From Cohnella sp. GbtcB17 (GTDB lineage: Bacteria > Bacillota > Bacilli > Paenibacillales > Paenibacillaceae): 64,000 bases of DNA. Location: the NCBI RefSeq assembly GCF_019091135.1, contig NZ_JAGXJW010000035.1, positions 22,469 through 86,468 of the forward strand, in the 5' to 3' direction. Shown here piece after piece: positions 1 to 8,797 of the stretch. The translations under genes were made by a program, and so were the position numbers. Positions within the stretch are counted from its first letter, which is position 1. The number at the start of each line of letters is the position of its first letter. The notes beneath the pieces were generated by a model. That model was not told the origin of the DNA. It did no database searches and saw only the letters and a list, made by a program, of their open reading frames with translations.

Positions 1-164
1 GTAGGACAAACGCGATATAAGTAGGGGCCGGAACCTTTATTATTCTAGCATATCCGCGCATCCCGATTCTACTTGGGCCGGGGTCCAGGTAGAAACGATG
101 TCATGCGGGGACGGGCCTGCGCATACAAATGCAGTAGGACAAAGCCGAAGAGGAGCGAACGGAT

Positions 165-614
165 ATGAGCAGAGTCATGTTTATCAGCAAAAGGAGAATT
201 CAATGGTACGTCGTCGCCCTGGCGATCGTCGTGCTCGGCGCGGCCTACGCGGGATGGCACCGGTCGCAGGCGGCTACCGCACCTCCGCCGTCGGATGTGC
301 AGGTCCGTTACATCGTGACGACCGAATTCACCTCGAAGACGGACAGCGGGCAAGAGCTCGAGGCGTATCGCTGGGACCCCGGCACGATCCCGGTGAAAAA
401 AGGACAGCCCGTCGAGCTTCGCATTACCGGCATAAACGGCGCGTCGCATCCCTTCACGATCGAAGGACTGGGCGTCAAGGCGACCGTGACCAAAGGAAAA
501 ACGACGGTCGTCCGGTTCACCCCGAAGGAAGCCGGCACCTACGCGATCGTCTGCGAGACGCACAGCGACCCGAAGGACGGCGTCCCGATGGTCGGGTACC
601 TCGTCGTCCAATAA
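165..614 (+). CDS. membrane-anchored cupredoxin-domain protein
   Basis: A 149-residue protein with a basic N-terminus and one hydrophobic segment (about residues 13-31), probably an uncleaved signal anchor that puts the rest outside the membrane. The remainder looks like a cupredoxin beta-sandwich. Candidate type-1 copper ligands are His95, Cys130, His133 and Met142, with the Cys and second His in the typical GTYAIVCETH context near the C-terminus. Such proteins carry electrons or handle copper at the cell surface; the partner is unknown. The ATG follows AAGAGGAG at good spacing. It appears monocistronic, and no copper-transport gene is adjacent. The fold assignment is fairly sure, the metal and role are inference. 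Confidence 0.75.
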   Translation: MSRVMFISKRRIQWYVVALAIVVLGAAYAGWHRSQAATAPPPSDVQVRYIVTTEFTSKTDSGQELEAYRWDPGTIPVKKGQPVELRITGINGASHPFTIEGLGVKATVTKGKTTVVRFTPKEAGTYAIVCETHSDPKDGVPMVGYLVVQ

Positions 615-664
615 TTGTCCACAATCAATAATCGCCCACGATCGGCGGCGGCCGCTCTCGTAAC

Positions 665-709
665 CAAGCGCTCCTCTCCCGCATAGATTATCGCGGAGAG
701 GAGCGCTTG
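665..709 (+). promoter_or_regulatory. perfect 15-bp hairpin that buries the ribosome site of the next gene
   Basis: Bases 665-679 and 695-709 are exact reverse complements around a 15-base loop. The right arm contains GGAGAGGAG, the ribosome-binding site of the gene starting at 713. In mRNA the stem would hide that site. There is no T-run after it, so it is not an ordinary terminator. Translational control is inferred. Confidence 0.6.
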
Positions 710-712
710 TGC

Positions 713-1024
713 ATGAAAAACGAATCAGGCAAGCACGCCGACTCGCTGCCCACCGCCAGAACGATCAGGCGCGCGTGCGGCAACGAGCTGTACCGTACCT
801 TGAAGCGGCTCAAGACCTATGTACCCGACGCGAAGGTAAAGGAAGCGGAAGAGCTGTACGTACGCCGCGTCATGCTCAACCTGCTCTGGATCCACGAGCA
901 CCGCAGCGACCGCAAAAAGCTCGCGGACTGGTGGGAAGCGGAGGTCGCCTCCGATATCGCAAGCCTGTGGGAGATCGACCGGGACCGCCTCGCCCGGGCG
1001 TTCCGGGACGCGTTCGGCGGTTGA
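713..1024 (+). CDS. conserved hypothetical protein, helical and highly charged
   Basis: About 103 residues, rich in Arg, Lys and Glu, predicted mostly helical, with no signal peptide or membrane segment. The ATG at 713 lies 9 bases after GGAGAGGAG; an upstream in-frame TTG at 707 would be too close to that site. Short proteins with a similar pattern (an N-terminal ARxIRRACxxELYRTLKRLK-like stretch, then HRxxRKKLAxWWE) are familiar to me from Paenibacillus-type genomes without a known function. Its ribosome site sits in a long hairpin (665-709), which suggests regulated translation. No function is assigned. Confidence 0.6.
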   Translation: MKNESGKHADSLPTARTIRRACGNELYRTLKRLKTYVPDAKVKEAEELYVRRVMLNLLWIHEHRSDRKKLADWWEAEVASDIASLWEIDRDRLARAFRDAFGG

Positions 1025-1054
1025 AGGGTGGGGTCCGTGCAAGTCCGCCGATAA

Positions 1055-1101
1055 AAGCCCGGCAGCGCCGCGTCTATAACGATGCGGGTGCGGCCGGGCT
1101 T
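1055..1101. terminator. intrinsic terminator-like inverted repeat between convergent genes
   Basis: AAGCCCGGC (1055-1063) pairs with GCCGGGCTT (1093-1101), with further partial pairing inside. It lies between the converging genes that end at 1024 and 1148 and could serve both. There is no strong T-run on the plus strand, only TTGTT. Confidence 0.5.
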
Positions 1102-1113
1102 GTTAGCGCTAAC
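1102..1113. promoter_or_regulatory. GTTAGCGCTAAC palindrome, LacI/CcpA-operator-like
   Basis: A perfect 12-bp palindrome with the central CG typical of LacI-family and cre operators (TTGTTAGCGCTAACTT in context). It lies between two gene ends and not at a promoter, so its use as an operator is doubtful. Confidence 0.3.
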
Positions 1114-1147
1114 TTATCGAATCAAGCAAGAGATTCGAGCAAGAACG

Positions 1148-3331
1148 TCAAGGAATAGAATCGAGCAAGGCTTGCGCCTCTTTTCGCCAATCCTCATCGC
1201 CGTCCCGCAGCGCCTCCCGCAGCCAGGACGCAGCCTCTTCGCGACGCCCGGCCATCATCGCGCATTTCGCGGCGTTAACCTTGGCGGAGACGAACAGCGC
1301 CGTGCCGGACCACGGATTCGTCTTGCCGGCGTATTGACGCGCGTAAAGCGCTTTGTAGCGCTCGAAAAAACCGATGCCGGCGAGGCCCGCTTGCCTAGCC
1401 CCTTCGTCGTCTCCTTCGTCCTTCAACTGCTGCGCAAGATTCGCGAATCTGGCGAGAACAGCGTTTTGCGATTCGCGATCGAAGCGGGCGAGCCGCAGCG
1501 CCTCCTTCAGATGCGTCTCCGCCTTCCCGACTTCGCCTTCGTCCGCATACGCCATGCCTAGCGCGTAATGCACGGTCGGCGAATTCGGCTCGTAGCGCAG
1601 CCCGGCGGACAGCAGGACTGCCCGTTCGGCCGCCGGCACCAGCGCGGCGGATTCGAGGCGCGGCCGGTTCCACGGCGGGTTCGCCCGCTGGGCCTCGCGG
1701 AGCAGCGCGAGCTTCGCCGCGTCGCCTCCGGCCGTCTGCGCGGCCTCGTACGCGTCGGCCGCCGACTTGTAGCGGCCGGCCGGCGCCGCGGCGACCATCG
1801 CCGTAGCGAGCAGCACCAGCGCCGGAACAGCCAGCCGCAGCAGGGCGATGCGCGCCGTCTTCGAGGCCCCCCCGGCGCGCAGGGGCGCCAGCGGGCGCGC
1901 CGGCGCAGGCTCGTGCGGCGGCAGCGACAGATGCAGCGCCAGCCAGAACAGCAGCAGCAGCCAAATATAAGCGTAAGACCAATCGAAGTCGACGCCTGCG
2001 TGCAGCGCCAGCACCGCCGCGGGGCCCCAGACATGCCGAGCTCCGGGGCGCCGCCAAAGGAGAATCGCGAAGCCGCCTAGCATGACAAGCAGTGCGGCGA
2101 ATCCAAGCGCGCCCGTGTCGATGAGTACCTCCAGGTAGCCGCTGTGAACCTCGTTGCCGATATAAGGTCCGCTTTGGTACAAGCCGACCTGCATGCGCCA
2201 CGCCTCTCCTCCCGCGCCGAACAGCGGGCGGTCCGCGAACATGCGCAGCGCGTCCTTATAGTAAAGCGTTCGCGCGCCGGCCGTCTCGAGGTTGCCTTCC
2301 GCGCGGCCGCCCGCGCCGCCGCCGGAGGCAAGCAGCAGGTAAGCGAGCGCTGTGCAAACTGCAAACACAGCCGCGCCGCCCCATATGGTCGTGAGCGGCC
2401 TGCGCAGCCTTGCGCCGATGCTCGATGACCGCTTCGCCTCTGGCGGTCTCAGCAGCAGCGCCGCCACCGCATACGCAGCGACAGCCGCGGCCAGCGTCCA
2501 GGCGCCGTCTCCCGGCGTCCCGGCCTCCATCGCGCCGAAGGCCGATCTGGCCGCGATCGCCGCGCCGAGCGCAGCCAGTCCTGCGGCCGCCAGGCCGTAG
2601 CCCCGGCGGTCCCGGCGATAGGCCGCCAGCAGCGACACAAGTCCCGCTGCGGCAAGCGCCAGCATGGCGCCTCGCGACTCGGTCAGCAGCAGCGCCGTCA
2701 GCGCCGGCACGAGCGAGATGGCCGCGAAGGCTCTCGCCGCGCGTCCCGGACTGTCAAGCCGCTGCCAGAGGGCGAGCACGAAAAAGGCCGCAACGGCGCC
2801 GCAGGCGTTGGGATATTGAAGAAAGCCGGCCAGCCGCGCGCCGGTCATCGACAAAGCGGCATCCGACGAGCGGTAGACGATGTCCGGATAACGGATCCAG
2901 CCGTACCAGCCAGCCAGTCCGCCCCATACGAAGTACAGGCCGGCGGCGTGCAAGGCTGCGTGCCCCGCATTCCTTCGGCCGCGCCGCGCGGCAAACAACA
3001 CGGCCAGCGCGAGCCATGCGCCGTATGCGCACCATCGGAGCAGGCTGTCCGCCGTCCCCTTGACGGACGCCGGGCCAGCCAGCCAAGCGCAGCCGTAGGC
3101 GGCCGCAAGCCCCAGCGGCGCGAGCGCCCACCAGGGAAGCGCCCTCCTGACGGCGATCGCGGCGATGGCTGCGACGGCGGCGACGATGAGCAGCGCCAAC
3201 TCGAAGCCGTACAAGTCCGCGTCGTAAAACAGCCCTTGCTTGTAAGCGGCCCAGCACAACACCCAGGCAAACAGCAGACCGCCGGTCAGCGCGAACGACA
3301 GCCGCAGCAAACCTTTGTAGATCATATCCAA
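1148..3331 (-). CDS. O-antigen ligase family membrane protein with C-terminal TPR domain
   Basis: A 727-residue protein. About the first 500 residues hold a dozen hydrophobic helices. A polymerase/ligase-like segment carries TESRGAMLALAAAG near residue 215 and a large extracytoplasmic loop with NEVHSGYLEVLIDTG, the pattern of the Wzy_C (O-antigen ligase) superfamily. Residues from about 545 onward are soluble and read as TPR helices (for example ALGMAYADEGEVGKAETHLKEAL). Gram-positive members act in transfer or polymerisation of surface glycans on lipid carriers; the substrate here is unknown. It stands alone, with no glycan genes adjacent. The ATG at 3331 is the natural start. Confidence 0.8.
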   Translation of the reverse strand: MDMIYKGLLRLSFALTGGLLFAWVLCWAAYKQGLFYDADLYGFELALLIVAAVAAIAAIAVRRALPWWALAPLGLAAAYGCAWLAGPASVKGTADSLLRWCAYGAWLALAVLFAARRGRRNAGHAALHAAGLYFVWGGLAGWYGWIRYPDIVYRSSDAALSMTGARLAGFLQYPNACGAVAAFFVLALWQRLDSPGRAARAFAAISLVPALTALLLTESRGAMLALAAAGLVSLLAAYRRDRRGYGLAAAGLAALGAAIAARSAFGAMEAGTPGDGAWTLAAAVAAYAVAALLLRPPEAKRSSSIGARLRRPLTTIWGGAAVFAVCTALAYLLLASGGGAGGRAEGNLETAGARTLYYKDALRMFADRPLFGAGGEAWRMQVGLYQSGPYIGNEVHSGYLEVLIDTGALGFAALLVMLGGFAILLWRRPGARHVWGPAAVLALHAGVDFDWSYAYIWLLLLFWLALHLSLPPHEPAPARPLAPLRAGGASKTARIALLRLAVPALVLLATAMVAAAPAGRYKSAADAYEAAQTAGGDAAKLALLREAQRANPPWNRPRLESAALVPAAERAVLLSAGLRYEPNSPTVHYALGMAYADEGEVGKAETHLKEALRLARFDRESQNAVLARFANLAQQLKDEGDDEGARQAGLAGIGFFERYKALYARQYAGKTNPWSGTALFVSAKVNAAKCAMMAGRREEAASWLREALRDGDEDWRKEAQALLDSIP

Positions 3332-3542
3332 TCCCTGCTTCGTTCAGCGTTTTGTCTTTAGCGTAGCGGCTTTTCCGGTCGGCCGCAAGCGCGAATAACC
3401 CTTCTCCGAACGACGGTCGAACGCCGTATTCGAACAGGGTTGGCTGCGCAGCCGCCGAACGCGGTTCGCAAATCGCGGTGAATGTCTGTCGGAGTTGCTA
3501 CGGGCAACCGACGCTCTGTCCCTGACGCTCAGGCCTTGACCC

Positions 3543-4229
3543 TCACGCCTCCAGCCTGCGCGGCTCCGGCGGACATTTAGCTTGGCGCTTGTTATCGTAG
3601 AGCCGCCGGTCCGCCGCCTGCGAGAGCTCGGCGAACGTCGCGCCGTCCTCCGGAAAGAAGGCATACCCGCAGGAGGCCGACATGCGGTACCCGCTGTGCA
3701 GGGGCAAGTGCTCCATCCGCTCGTCGATCGCGTGCTTCAGCGCCTCGGCTTCCTGCCGATCCGCGTACGGGCACAGCAGCAGGAATTCGTCCCCGCCCCA
3801 GCGACAGACGATCTCGCCGCGCACGGCGGAAGCCTCCAGAGCTGCAGCTGCCATCGAGATCGCCCTGTCGCCTTCGGCATGCCCGAGCTCGTCGTTGATC
3901 AGCTTGAAGTCGTTCAGGTCGATCAGCACGACCGCGAGCCGTTTGCGCCGCGCCGTCGCTTGCTTCAATAGGCCGACGACGCAGCGATGCGCGAAGCTGC
4001 GATTCCATAAGCCGGTCAAGCCGTCGCGGTCCGCGCGACGCTTCAGCCGGTCGTACTGCCTGCCCAGCATGCCGAAAACCGGGAACAGGACAAGCGCGAA
4101 GCCGGCGGCTTCCCACAACGCATAGTTCCCGTTCGAAGCCATATACCGCTGCGCCAGCCCGGTCAAGCCGACGGCTGTGCTGACCAGCGCCGCCGTCGCC
4201 AAGCCGGTCATGAGTCCGCGATTGCCCAT
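3543..4229 (-). CDS. membrane-bound GGDEF diguanylate cyclase
   Basis: A 228-residue protein with two hydrophobic helices (about residues 7-27 and 37-56) and a GGDEF domain. The active-site GGDEF is intact at residues 145-149 in RWGGDEFLLLCPY, and the DGLTGLWNR signature starts near residue 69. It is therefore expected to make cyclic di-GMP from two GTP. The position of the inhibitory RxxD site reads RGEI, so product inhibition through that site is probably lacking. It lies directly downstream, on the same strand, of a larger GGDEF gene (gap about 30 bp), so the two are likely cotranscribed. Confidence 0.88.
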   Translation of the reverse strand: MGNRGLMTGLATAALVSTAVGLTGLAQRYMASNGNYALWEAAGFALVLFPVFGMLGRQYDRLKRRADRDGLTGLWNRSFAHRCVVGLLKQATARRKRLAVVLIDLNDFKLINDELGHAEGDRAISMAAAALEASAVRGEIVCRWGGDEFLLLCPYADRQEAEALKHAIDERMEHLPLHSGYRMSASCGYAFFPEDGATFAELSQAADRRLYDNKRQAKCPPEPRRLEA

Positions 4230-4262
4230 TCAACGACCGCTCCTTCTCCTTCGCCTCGTGTT

Positions 4263-5951
4263 TTACGAGATGACGACCCGATTGCGTCCTTCGTTTTTCG
4301 CTTTATAGAGCGCCACGTCCGCCTTCGCGAACAACGTTCGCAAATCTGCGGCGATGTCCGTCCTTCCGTCGCCGTCGTCCGAAGCGGCGGCCGCTTCGCC
4401 GAGCCCGTCGGTGACGATGCCCATGCTGATCGTGACGCTTATTTTCTCGCCGGCGATCCATGCTTCGTTGCCCAGCACGGAAGCCATAATGCGGTCCGCC
4501 ACCGCCTGCGCTTCGTCCCGATTCGTTTGCGGCAGGAAGACCGTAAATTCCTCTCCGCCGTAGCGCGCCAGCAGATCGGAGCCTCTAAGCGCCGAACGCG
4601 CGGCTACGGCCGCCGAACGGAGCACTTCGTCGCCTGCGAGGTGGCCGTATCGGTCGTTGGTCCGCTTGAAATGGTCGATATCGAACAGCAGGATGGAGAA
4701 CGGAACCCCGCGCTGCTTGCAAAGAAAGGCTTCGTGCTCGACGTAATGCTGGAAAAAGATACGATTGTAGCAGCCGGTAAGACCATCCGTAATCGCGGCC
4801 TTCTCCAGCTTCTTGTTCGCGCGGTAGAGCTCGTCCTGAATCGCGATCAGCTCCAGATTACGCTCGTGAAGCGCTTCGTTCTTCTCGTTCATCTCGTCGA
4901 TCAGCTTGCGCTGCTCGGTGACGTCGTAGAAGGCGACGATCCGCCCCTGCAAGGTCTTGAACTGATCCATCAGCGGCGAGATCTGCAGCGAGACCGATCG
5001 GTAAGGCCCGTCCGTCAGCAAAATCTCCGTACGGATCCGATCCGCGGGATGATGCCGGTACCGGAACAAAAACTCGCTCACGTCGTTCGCCGGCTGACCG
5101 GAGAGCAGGATCCGTTCGAGATCGAAGGCCTCCCCCTTGACGAGGTGCGCGAAGCGGACGGCGCTGCGATTATAGTCCAATATTTTGCACGACTCGTCGA
5201 TCACGACGATTCCCGTCTCCACCTGCTCGAAAATCTTGTGCTTGGCGGTATCGACCAGATCGAATACGCCGTACCGGTAAATCGCGACGACGAAGCAAAT
5301 ATCCGACAGGACGATGCCTGTCGAGGTTAGCCCTTGAACGACGCCGAGCCAAGGCGACAGCACGACGTTGAACAGCAGATCGAGCACCGCGAACAGCGTG
5401 AGTACGAACATGCCGAGCAGGGTGGTGGCGAGCTGCTTGCGTTCGTTGATCGAACGTACCGTCCGGTGAGCGTTGAACATATGGAGAAGCGCGATAAAAA
5501 AGTACGCGAATTGCACAAAAGTCATGATCCAAAACAGCGGGCCGTAATGCCGATCCCCATACTGCCCGTCTTCGGGCTTCAGGAATTGGCCGAACGGATT
5601 GGCGATCGCCGAGACCGCGCAGAAGAGCGCAGGCATGAAAAACGCCAGCAGGCGAGGGGGTCTTCGCAAATAGTGCGTTCGCTTGGTGAGGAACAGCACA
5701 AAAGCGAGCCAGCCGGGTCCAAGCAGGCTAAGCGCGACGAAGGACACGGTTAAGTATAAATGCTGATAGGCAGGAATGTCCGTGGAACGCACGCCGACCT
5801 GACCTAACGGCCACAGCATCATAATAAAATGGAAAACCAGATAAGCCTTGTGCGTTCTGGAAATCGGATTAAGGGCAATGAAAAGGCCGAGCAGCACAAA
5901 CAGACAAACGAACAGCAGAAAGTCTGGCCGTATAAATTCCAAGCGGCTCAC
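4263..5951 (-). CDS. 7TM-PAS-GGDEF diguanylate cyclase
   Basis: A 562-residue signalling protein. Residues about 10-225 form seven hydrophobic helices like the N-terminal 7TM domain of membrane histidine kinases. A PAS-like segment follows (about 235-350), then a short coiled coil (EMNEKNEALHERNLEL), then a GGDEF domain. The active site reads GGEEF, a functional variant, and RGSD five residues before it fits the RxxD inhibitory site, so product feedback is likely. It should make cyclic di-GMP in response to an unknown membrane or ligand signal. It lies just upstream of the smaller GGDEF gene. The domain calls are firm, the signal is not known. Confidence 0.9.
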   Translation of the reverse strand: MSRLEFIRPDFLLFVCLFVLLGLFIALNPISRTHKAYLVFHFIMMLWPLGQVGVRSTDIPAYQHLYLTVSFVALSLLGPGWLAFVLFLTKRTHYLRRPPRLLAFFMPALFCAVSAIANPFGQFLKPEDGQYGDRHYGPLFWIMTFVQFAYFFIALLHMFNAHRTVRSINERKQLATTLLGMFVLTLFAVLDLLFNVVLSPWLGVVQGLTSTGIVLSDICFVVAIYRYGVFDLVDTAKHKIFEQVETGIVVIDESCKILDYNRSAVRFAHLVKGEAFDLERILLSGQPANDVSEFLFRYRHHPADRIRTEILLTDGPYRSVSLQISPLMDQFKTLQGRIVAFYDVTEQRKLIDEMNEKNEALHERNLELIAIQDELYRANKKLEKAAITDGLTGCYNRIFFQHYVEHEAFLCKQRGVPFSILLFDIDHFKRTNDRYGHLAGDEVLRSAAVAARSALRGSDLLARYGGEEFTVFLPQTNRDEAQAVADRIMASVLGNEAWIAGEKISVTISMGIVTDGLGEAAAASDDGDGRTDIAADLRTLFAKADVALYKAKNEGRNRVVIS

Positions 5952-6066
5952 CTTTTCATGGAAAGACTAACCCAATAACCCGGGGCAATTGATTTATTCT
6001 AACATAGGCAGGATTTTGCCGACAAGAAGTTTGGCAAACATTGTAAAAATTAAGGTTAAATTTCTC

Positions 6067-7269
6067 CTAATTATTTACTTTATGTTCCATATTTCTTTCC
6101 ATATAAGGCGAAATCGCCAAGAAATCCCTGAACTGCTCATAATCCTTCCACGTTTGCGCAGAGGCGGGCGAACCGCTGCGGACGGCCCGGATCAGCAGGT
6201 TTTTGGGTGTATGCTCCAGATCGATGAACTCCAGCATTTGCACCTTATAGCCCGATGCCTCCAGCAGCTGGGCACGCACCGCGTCGGTGACGAGCGCAGA
6301 AAACCGTTCTTTTAAAATGCCGTGCCGCAGCAGCGGCTTCAGCAACGGCTGCTCGATCTGGCGCATCAGCTCGTGCTGGCAGCACGGCACCGACAGGATG
6401 ACCGAAGCATGCCAGCCTACGGCCTTCAGCAGCGCGGCGTCCGTCGCCGTATCGCAGGCATGGAGCGTGACGACCATGTCAACCCTGTCGGCGTCCGCAT
6501 AATCCGCGATGTCGCCAACCGCAAAGCGTAGGCGATCCCAGCCCAGCCGTTCGGCCAGCTTCGCGCAGTCCGCGATGATGTCAGCCTTCAGGTCTAGCCC
6601 GATGATTCGGACGGACAGGCGCTCTTTGATCGCGAGCAGATGATACAGCGCGAACGTCAAATAAGACTTGCCGCAGCCGAAGTCGACGATCGTCAGCTCT
6701 CTGTCGGCCGGCAAATCGGAGATGACGTCGGATACCATTTCGAGAAACCGGTTGATTTGCCTGTACTTGTCGTACTTCGCCTTGACCACCCGTCCTTCGG
6801 GCGTCATGACGCCGAGCGCTTCCAGGAAAGGCACCGGTTCCCCTTCGGGTAGCACGTACGTTTTGGTCCGGTTGTGCGAAGGCGCCGGCGCGGAGGAGCC
6901 TCCGGCTGTCGCGGCCTTCGCTGTCGGCGCGCCGCGCAGAACGGCCGCTTTGCCCTTTTTGCTGACGAGAATCTGGATATCGTTCTCCGGCGTCTTGAGC
7001 AGCGCCTGACGATAGTCACGTTCGACGAGGCGCAGCAGCTCGTCTGCAGCATCCGCGGGCGCCATATTGTGATGAAGCGCCTTCGCTCCGGCGAACCGTT
7101 CGAATTGATAGCGCAGCTCGCCCTTCAGCAGGACGGGACGGACCGCGATCTTGCGCGTCTCCTCCGACTTGCTGCGCGGCTGGCTGACGGTCGCCTGGAT
7201 CAGCTTGCCCGCTTCGATCGCGCCTCTGACGAGAGCGTTCAATTCCTCTGTTGTCGTCTCCGCGCTCAT
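6067..7269 (-). CDS. class I SAM-dependent methyltransferase (Methyltransf_32-like)
   Basis: About 400 residues. The SAM-binding motif VDFGCGKSYLTFALYHLL and later motifs (IIGLDLKADII, VVTLHACDTATD) are characteristic of the Methyltransf_32 group, whose substrates are mostly unknown; rRNA or tRNA is often suspected. The N-terminal 130 residues are a separate alpha/beta region with a low-complexity linker (about residues 120-140). I chose the ATG at 7269, preceded by AAGGAGA and overlapping the previous stop as ATGA, over an upstream GTG/ATG giving 410 residues. It is the third gene of an operon with an alpha/beta hydrolase and a DUF6483 gene. Confidence 0.85.
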   Translation of the reverse strand: MSAETTTEELNALVRGAIEAGKLIQATVSQPRSKSEETRKIAVRPVLLKGELRYQFERFAGAKALHHNMAPADAADELLRLVERDYRQALLKTPENDIQILVSKKGKAAVLRGAPTAKAATAGGSSAPAPSHNRTKTYVLPEGEPVPFLEALGVMTPEGRVVKAKYDKYRQINRFLEMVSDVISDLPADRELTIVDFGCGKSYLTFALYHLLAIKERLSVRIIGLDLKADIIADCAKLAERLGWDRLRFAVGDIADYADADRVDMVVTLHACDTATDAALLKAVGWHASVILSVPCCQHELMRQIEQPLLKPLLRHGILKERFSALVTDAVRAQLLEASGYKVQMLEFIDLEHTPKNLLIRAVRSGSPASAQTWKDYEQFRDFLAISPYMERNMEHKVNN

Positions 7270-7928
7270 GATGCCGTCTCCTTCGTCAGATTGTTCCACT
7301 GGCGAACGCCCTCGCGCAGCTCTTCGCGCAAGAGCCCGCCGCGTCCCAGCGCCTCGTCGTCCAACGCCTTCAGCCGTTCGTAGAAGGACAAGCCTTCTTC
7401 GGTTCCGGCCTCCCCGGCATCAAACAGCTCGTATAGGCTGTTCTCGGCGTCCGCATAGCGCCCGGCGTGCTCCTGCCACTCCATGATGGCGCGGAGCGTC
7501 TGCGCGGAGCCGTCAACGCGAGCCGGTCCTTCTACAAGGCGCTCCATCCTGCGCTCGAGCTCGAGGCCTTCCACCGGTCCGTGCGTGCGGAGCACATAGC
7601 CGATCAGGCGCAACGCTTTTTCTAAGCGCTGCAGGCTCTCCGCTTCGCGGCCCATATCCGCCAGCACATCGCCTTCTTCCTGCAAAAAGGCGCCGATCGC
7701 CCCGATCGCCTCGGCATCCGAGCGCCCGTCTCCGCTAAACATCGCTATCAAATCCGCGTCAGACAGTCCCAGCGCCAGCCGGGCACGCATACGCAGTTCT
7801 TTGCTCATGAACTCGTCGATCAGCAGCAGCGCTTCCTCGTGCTTGCCCTGCTGCTTGAGTCCCATCAGCGCGCCGAAGGCGACCGACATCTGATTGATCA
7901 GGCGCATAAAATAGTCGCGTTCAAACAT
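7266..7928 (-). CDS. DUF6483 family protein
   Basis: About 220 residues, starting MFERDYFMRLINQMSVAFGA, a pattern I recognise from DUF6483 proteins of Paenibacillus relatives. The protein is helical, acidic and soluble, with TPR-like pairs of helices, and no catalytic motif is visible. The ATG at 7928 has GGGGAG six bases upstream; the ATG at 7934 would be too close. Its start overlaps the end of the hydrolase gene, and its stop overlaps the methyltransferase start (ATGA), so translation of the three is coupled. Function unknown. Confidence 0.8.
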   Translation of the reverse strand: MFERDYFMRLINQMSVAFGALMGLKQQGKHEEALLLIDEFMSKELRMRARLALGLSDADLIAMFSGDGRSDAEAIGAIGAFLQEEGDVLADMGREAESLQRLEKALRLIGYVLRTHGPVEGLELERRMERLVEGPARVDGSAQTLRAIMEWQEHAGRYADAENSLYELFDAGEAGTEEGLSFYERLKALDDEALGRGGLLREELREGVRQWNNLTKETAS

Positions 7929-8742
7929 CGGCATCTCCCCGCTTCTGTTCTGCTCCCGAAACGAAGGAAACGATCGCTTCGGCGAACGCTGCCGGCTGCT
8001 CCAGCATGCCCATATGCCCTGAGCCTTCGAGCAGACGGTGCGTCACATTCGGGCCGGAGACCGGGAAACGCTTGTCCGGACCGATCACGTTGTCGGACTC
8101 GCCGGCGAGCAGCACAATCGGCGCTTCTAGCGACTCGAGCACGGCGCGCCTGTCGGGACGCTCCTTCATCCCGAGCGCCGCTCCGATGCCGCCTTCGGCG
8201 GACGTCCCGAAGCCGATCGCGAGCGCGCGGTCGACCTGCGGTTGCAGCTGCGCCAGATTGTCGGACGCAAACAGCTTCGGCACGAGGTCGCGAATATGCC
8301 CCTCCATGCCTTCGCGGGAAATGCGAGCCGCCACCTTTTCGCGATTCGCTTTGCCGTTTTCATCGTCCGGGAACGTCGTTGAATGCAGCAAGCCAAGCCC
8401 CAGCAGCCGGTCCGGGGCGCGTTCCGCCAGCGCGAGCGCCGCGTAGCCCCCCATTGAATGGCCGAGCACGAACGCCTGTCCGATATGCAGGGCGTCCATC
8501 AACTGCAAGGCGTCCTCCGCAAGCTGCTCCATCGCGTACGTCCCTTCGGTCGCCGCGGTCTCTCCATGCCCTCGCGCATCGGGCGCTACGACCCGCGCTT
8601 GCGCCGACAGCATGGGCAGCACGTCGTTCCAATACGCCGCGCTGCCGCAATAGCCGTGGAGCAGCAGCAAGGGTACACCTTGCCCCTCGTCCACATACGA
8701 GACTTCGAGCCCGTTGTTCAATGTCAGCCGGTTGCGAGTCAT
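7921..8742 (-). CDS. alpha/beta-fold hydrolase
   Basis: A 273-residue protein of the standard alpha/beta-hydrolase length. The oxyanion-hole motif LLHGYCG is near residue 28, the nucleophile elbow GHSMGG follows near residue 95, an acid candidate lies in LLAGESDNV, and the catalytic His is in EGSGHMGMLEQP near the C-terminus. The triad is complete. The substrate cannot be told; most relatives are esterases or C-C hydrolases of unknown role. It is the first gene of a three-gene overlapping operon with a DUF6483 protein and a methyltransferase. No signal peptide, so cytoplasmic. Confidence 0.88.
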   Translation of the reverse strand: MTRNRLTLNNGLEVSYVDEGQGVPLLLLHGYCGSAAYWNDVLPMLSAQARVVAPDARGHGETAATEGTYAMEQLAEDALQLMDALHIGQAFVLGHSMGGYAALALAERAPDRLLGLGLLHSTTFPDDENGKANREKVAARISREGMEGHIRDLVPKLFASDNLAQLQPQVDRALAIGFGTSAEGGIGAALGMKERPDRRAVLESLEAPIVLLAGESDNVIGPDKRFPVSGPNVTHRLLEGSGHMGMLEQPAAFAEAIVSFVSGAEQKRGDADV

Positions 8743-8797
8743 GCCAGCACATCCTTCCGCCGTTTTTTATTATATTAACGAATTGTCGTCCTCGAAC

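Noticed and set aside
5989..6315. 108-codon ORF over the methyltransferase 3' end
   Set aside because: Most of it is antisense to the methyltransferase gene, and its start lies in an AT-rich promoter-like gap.
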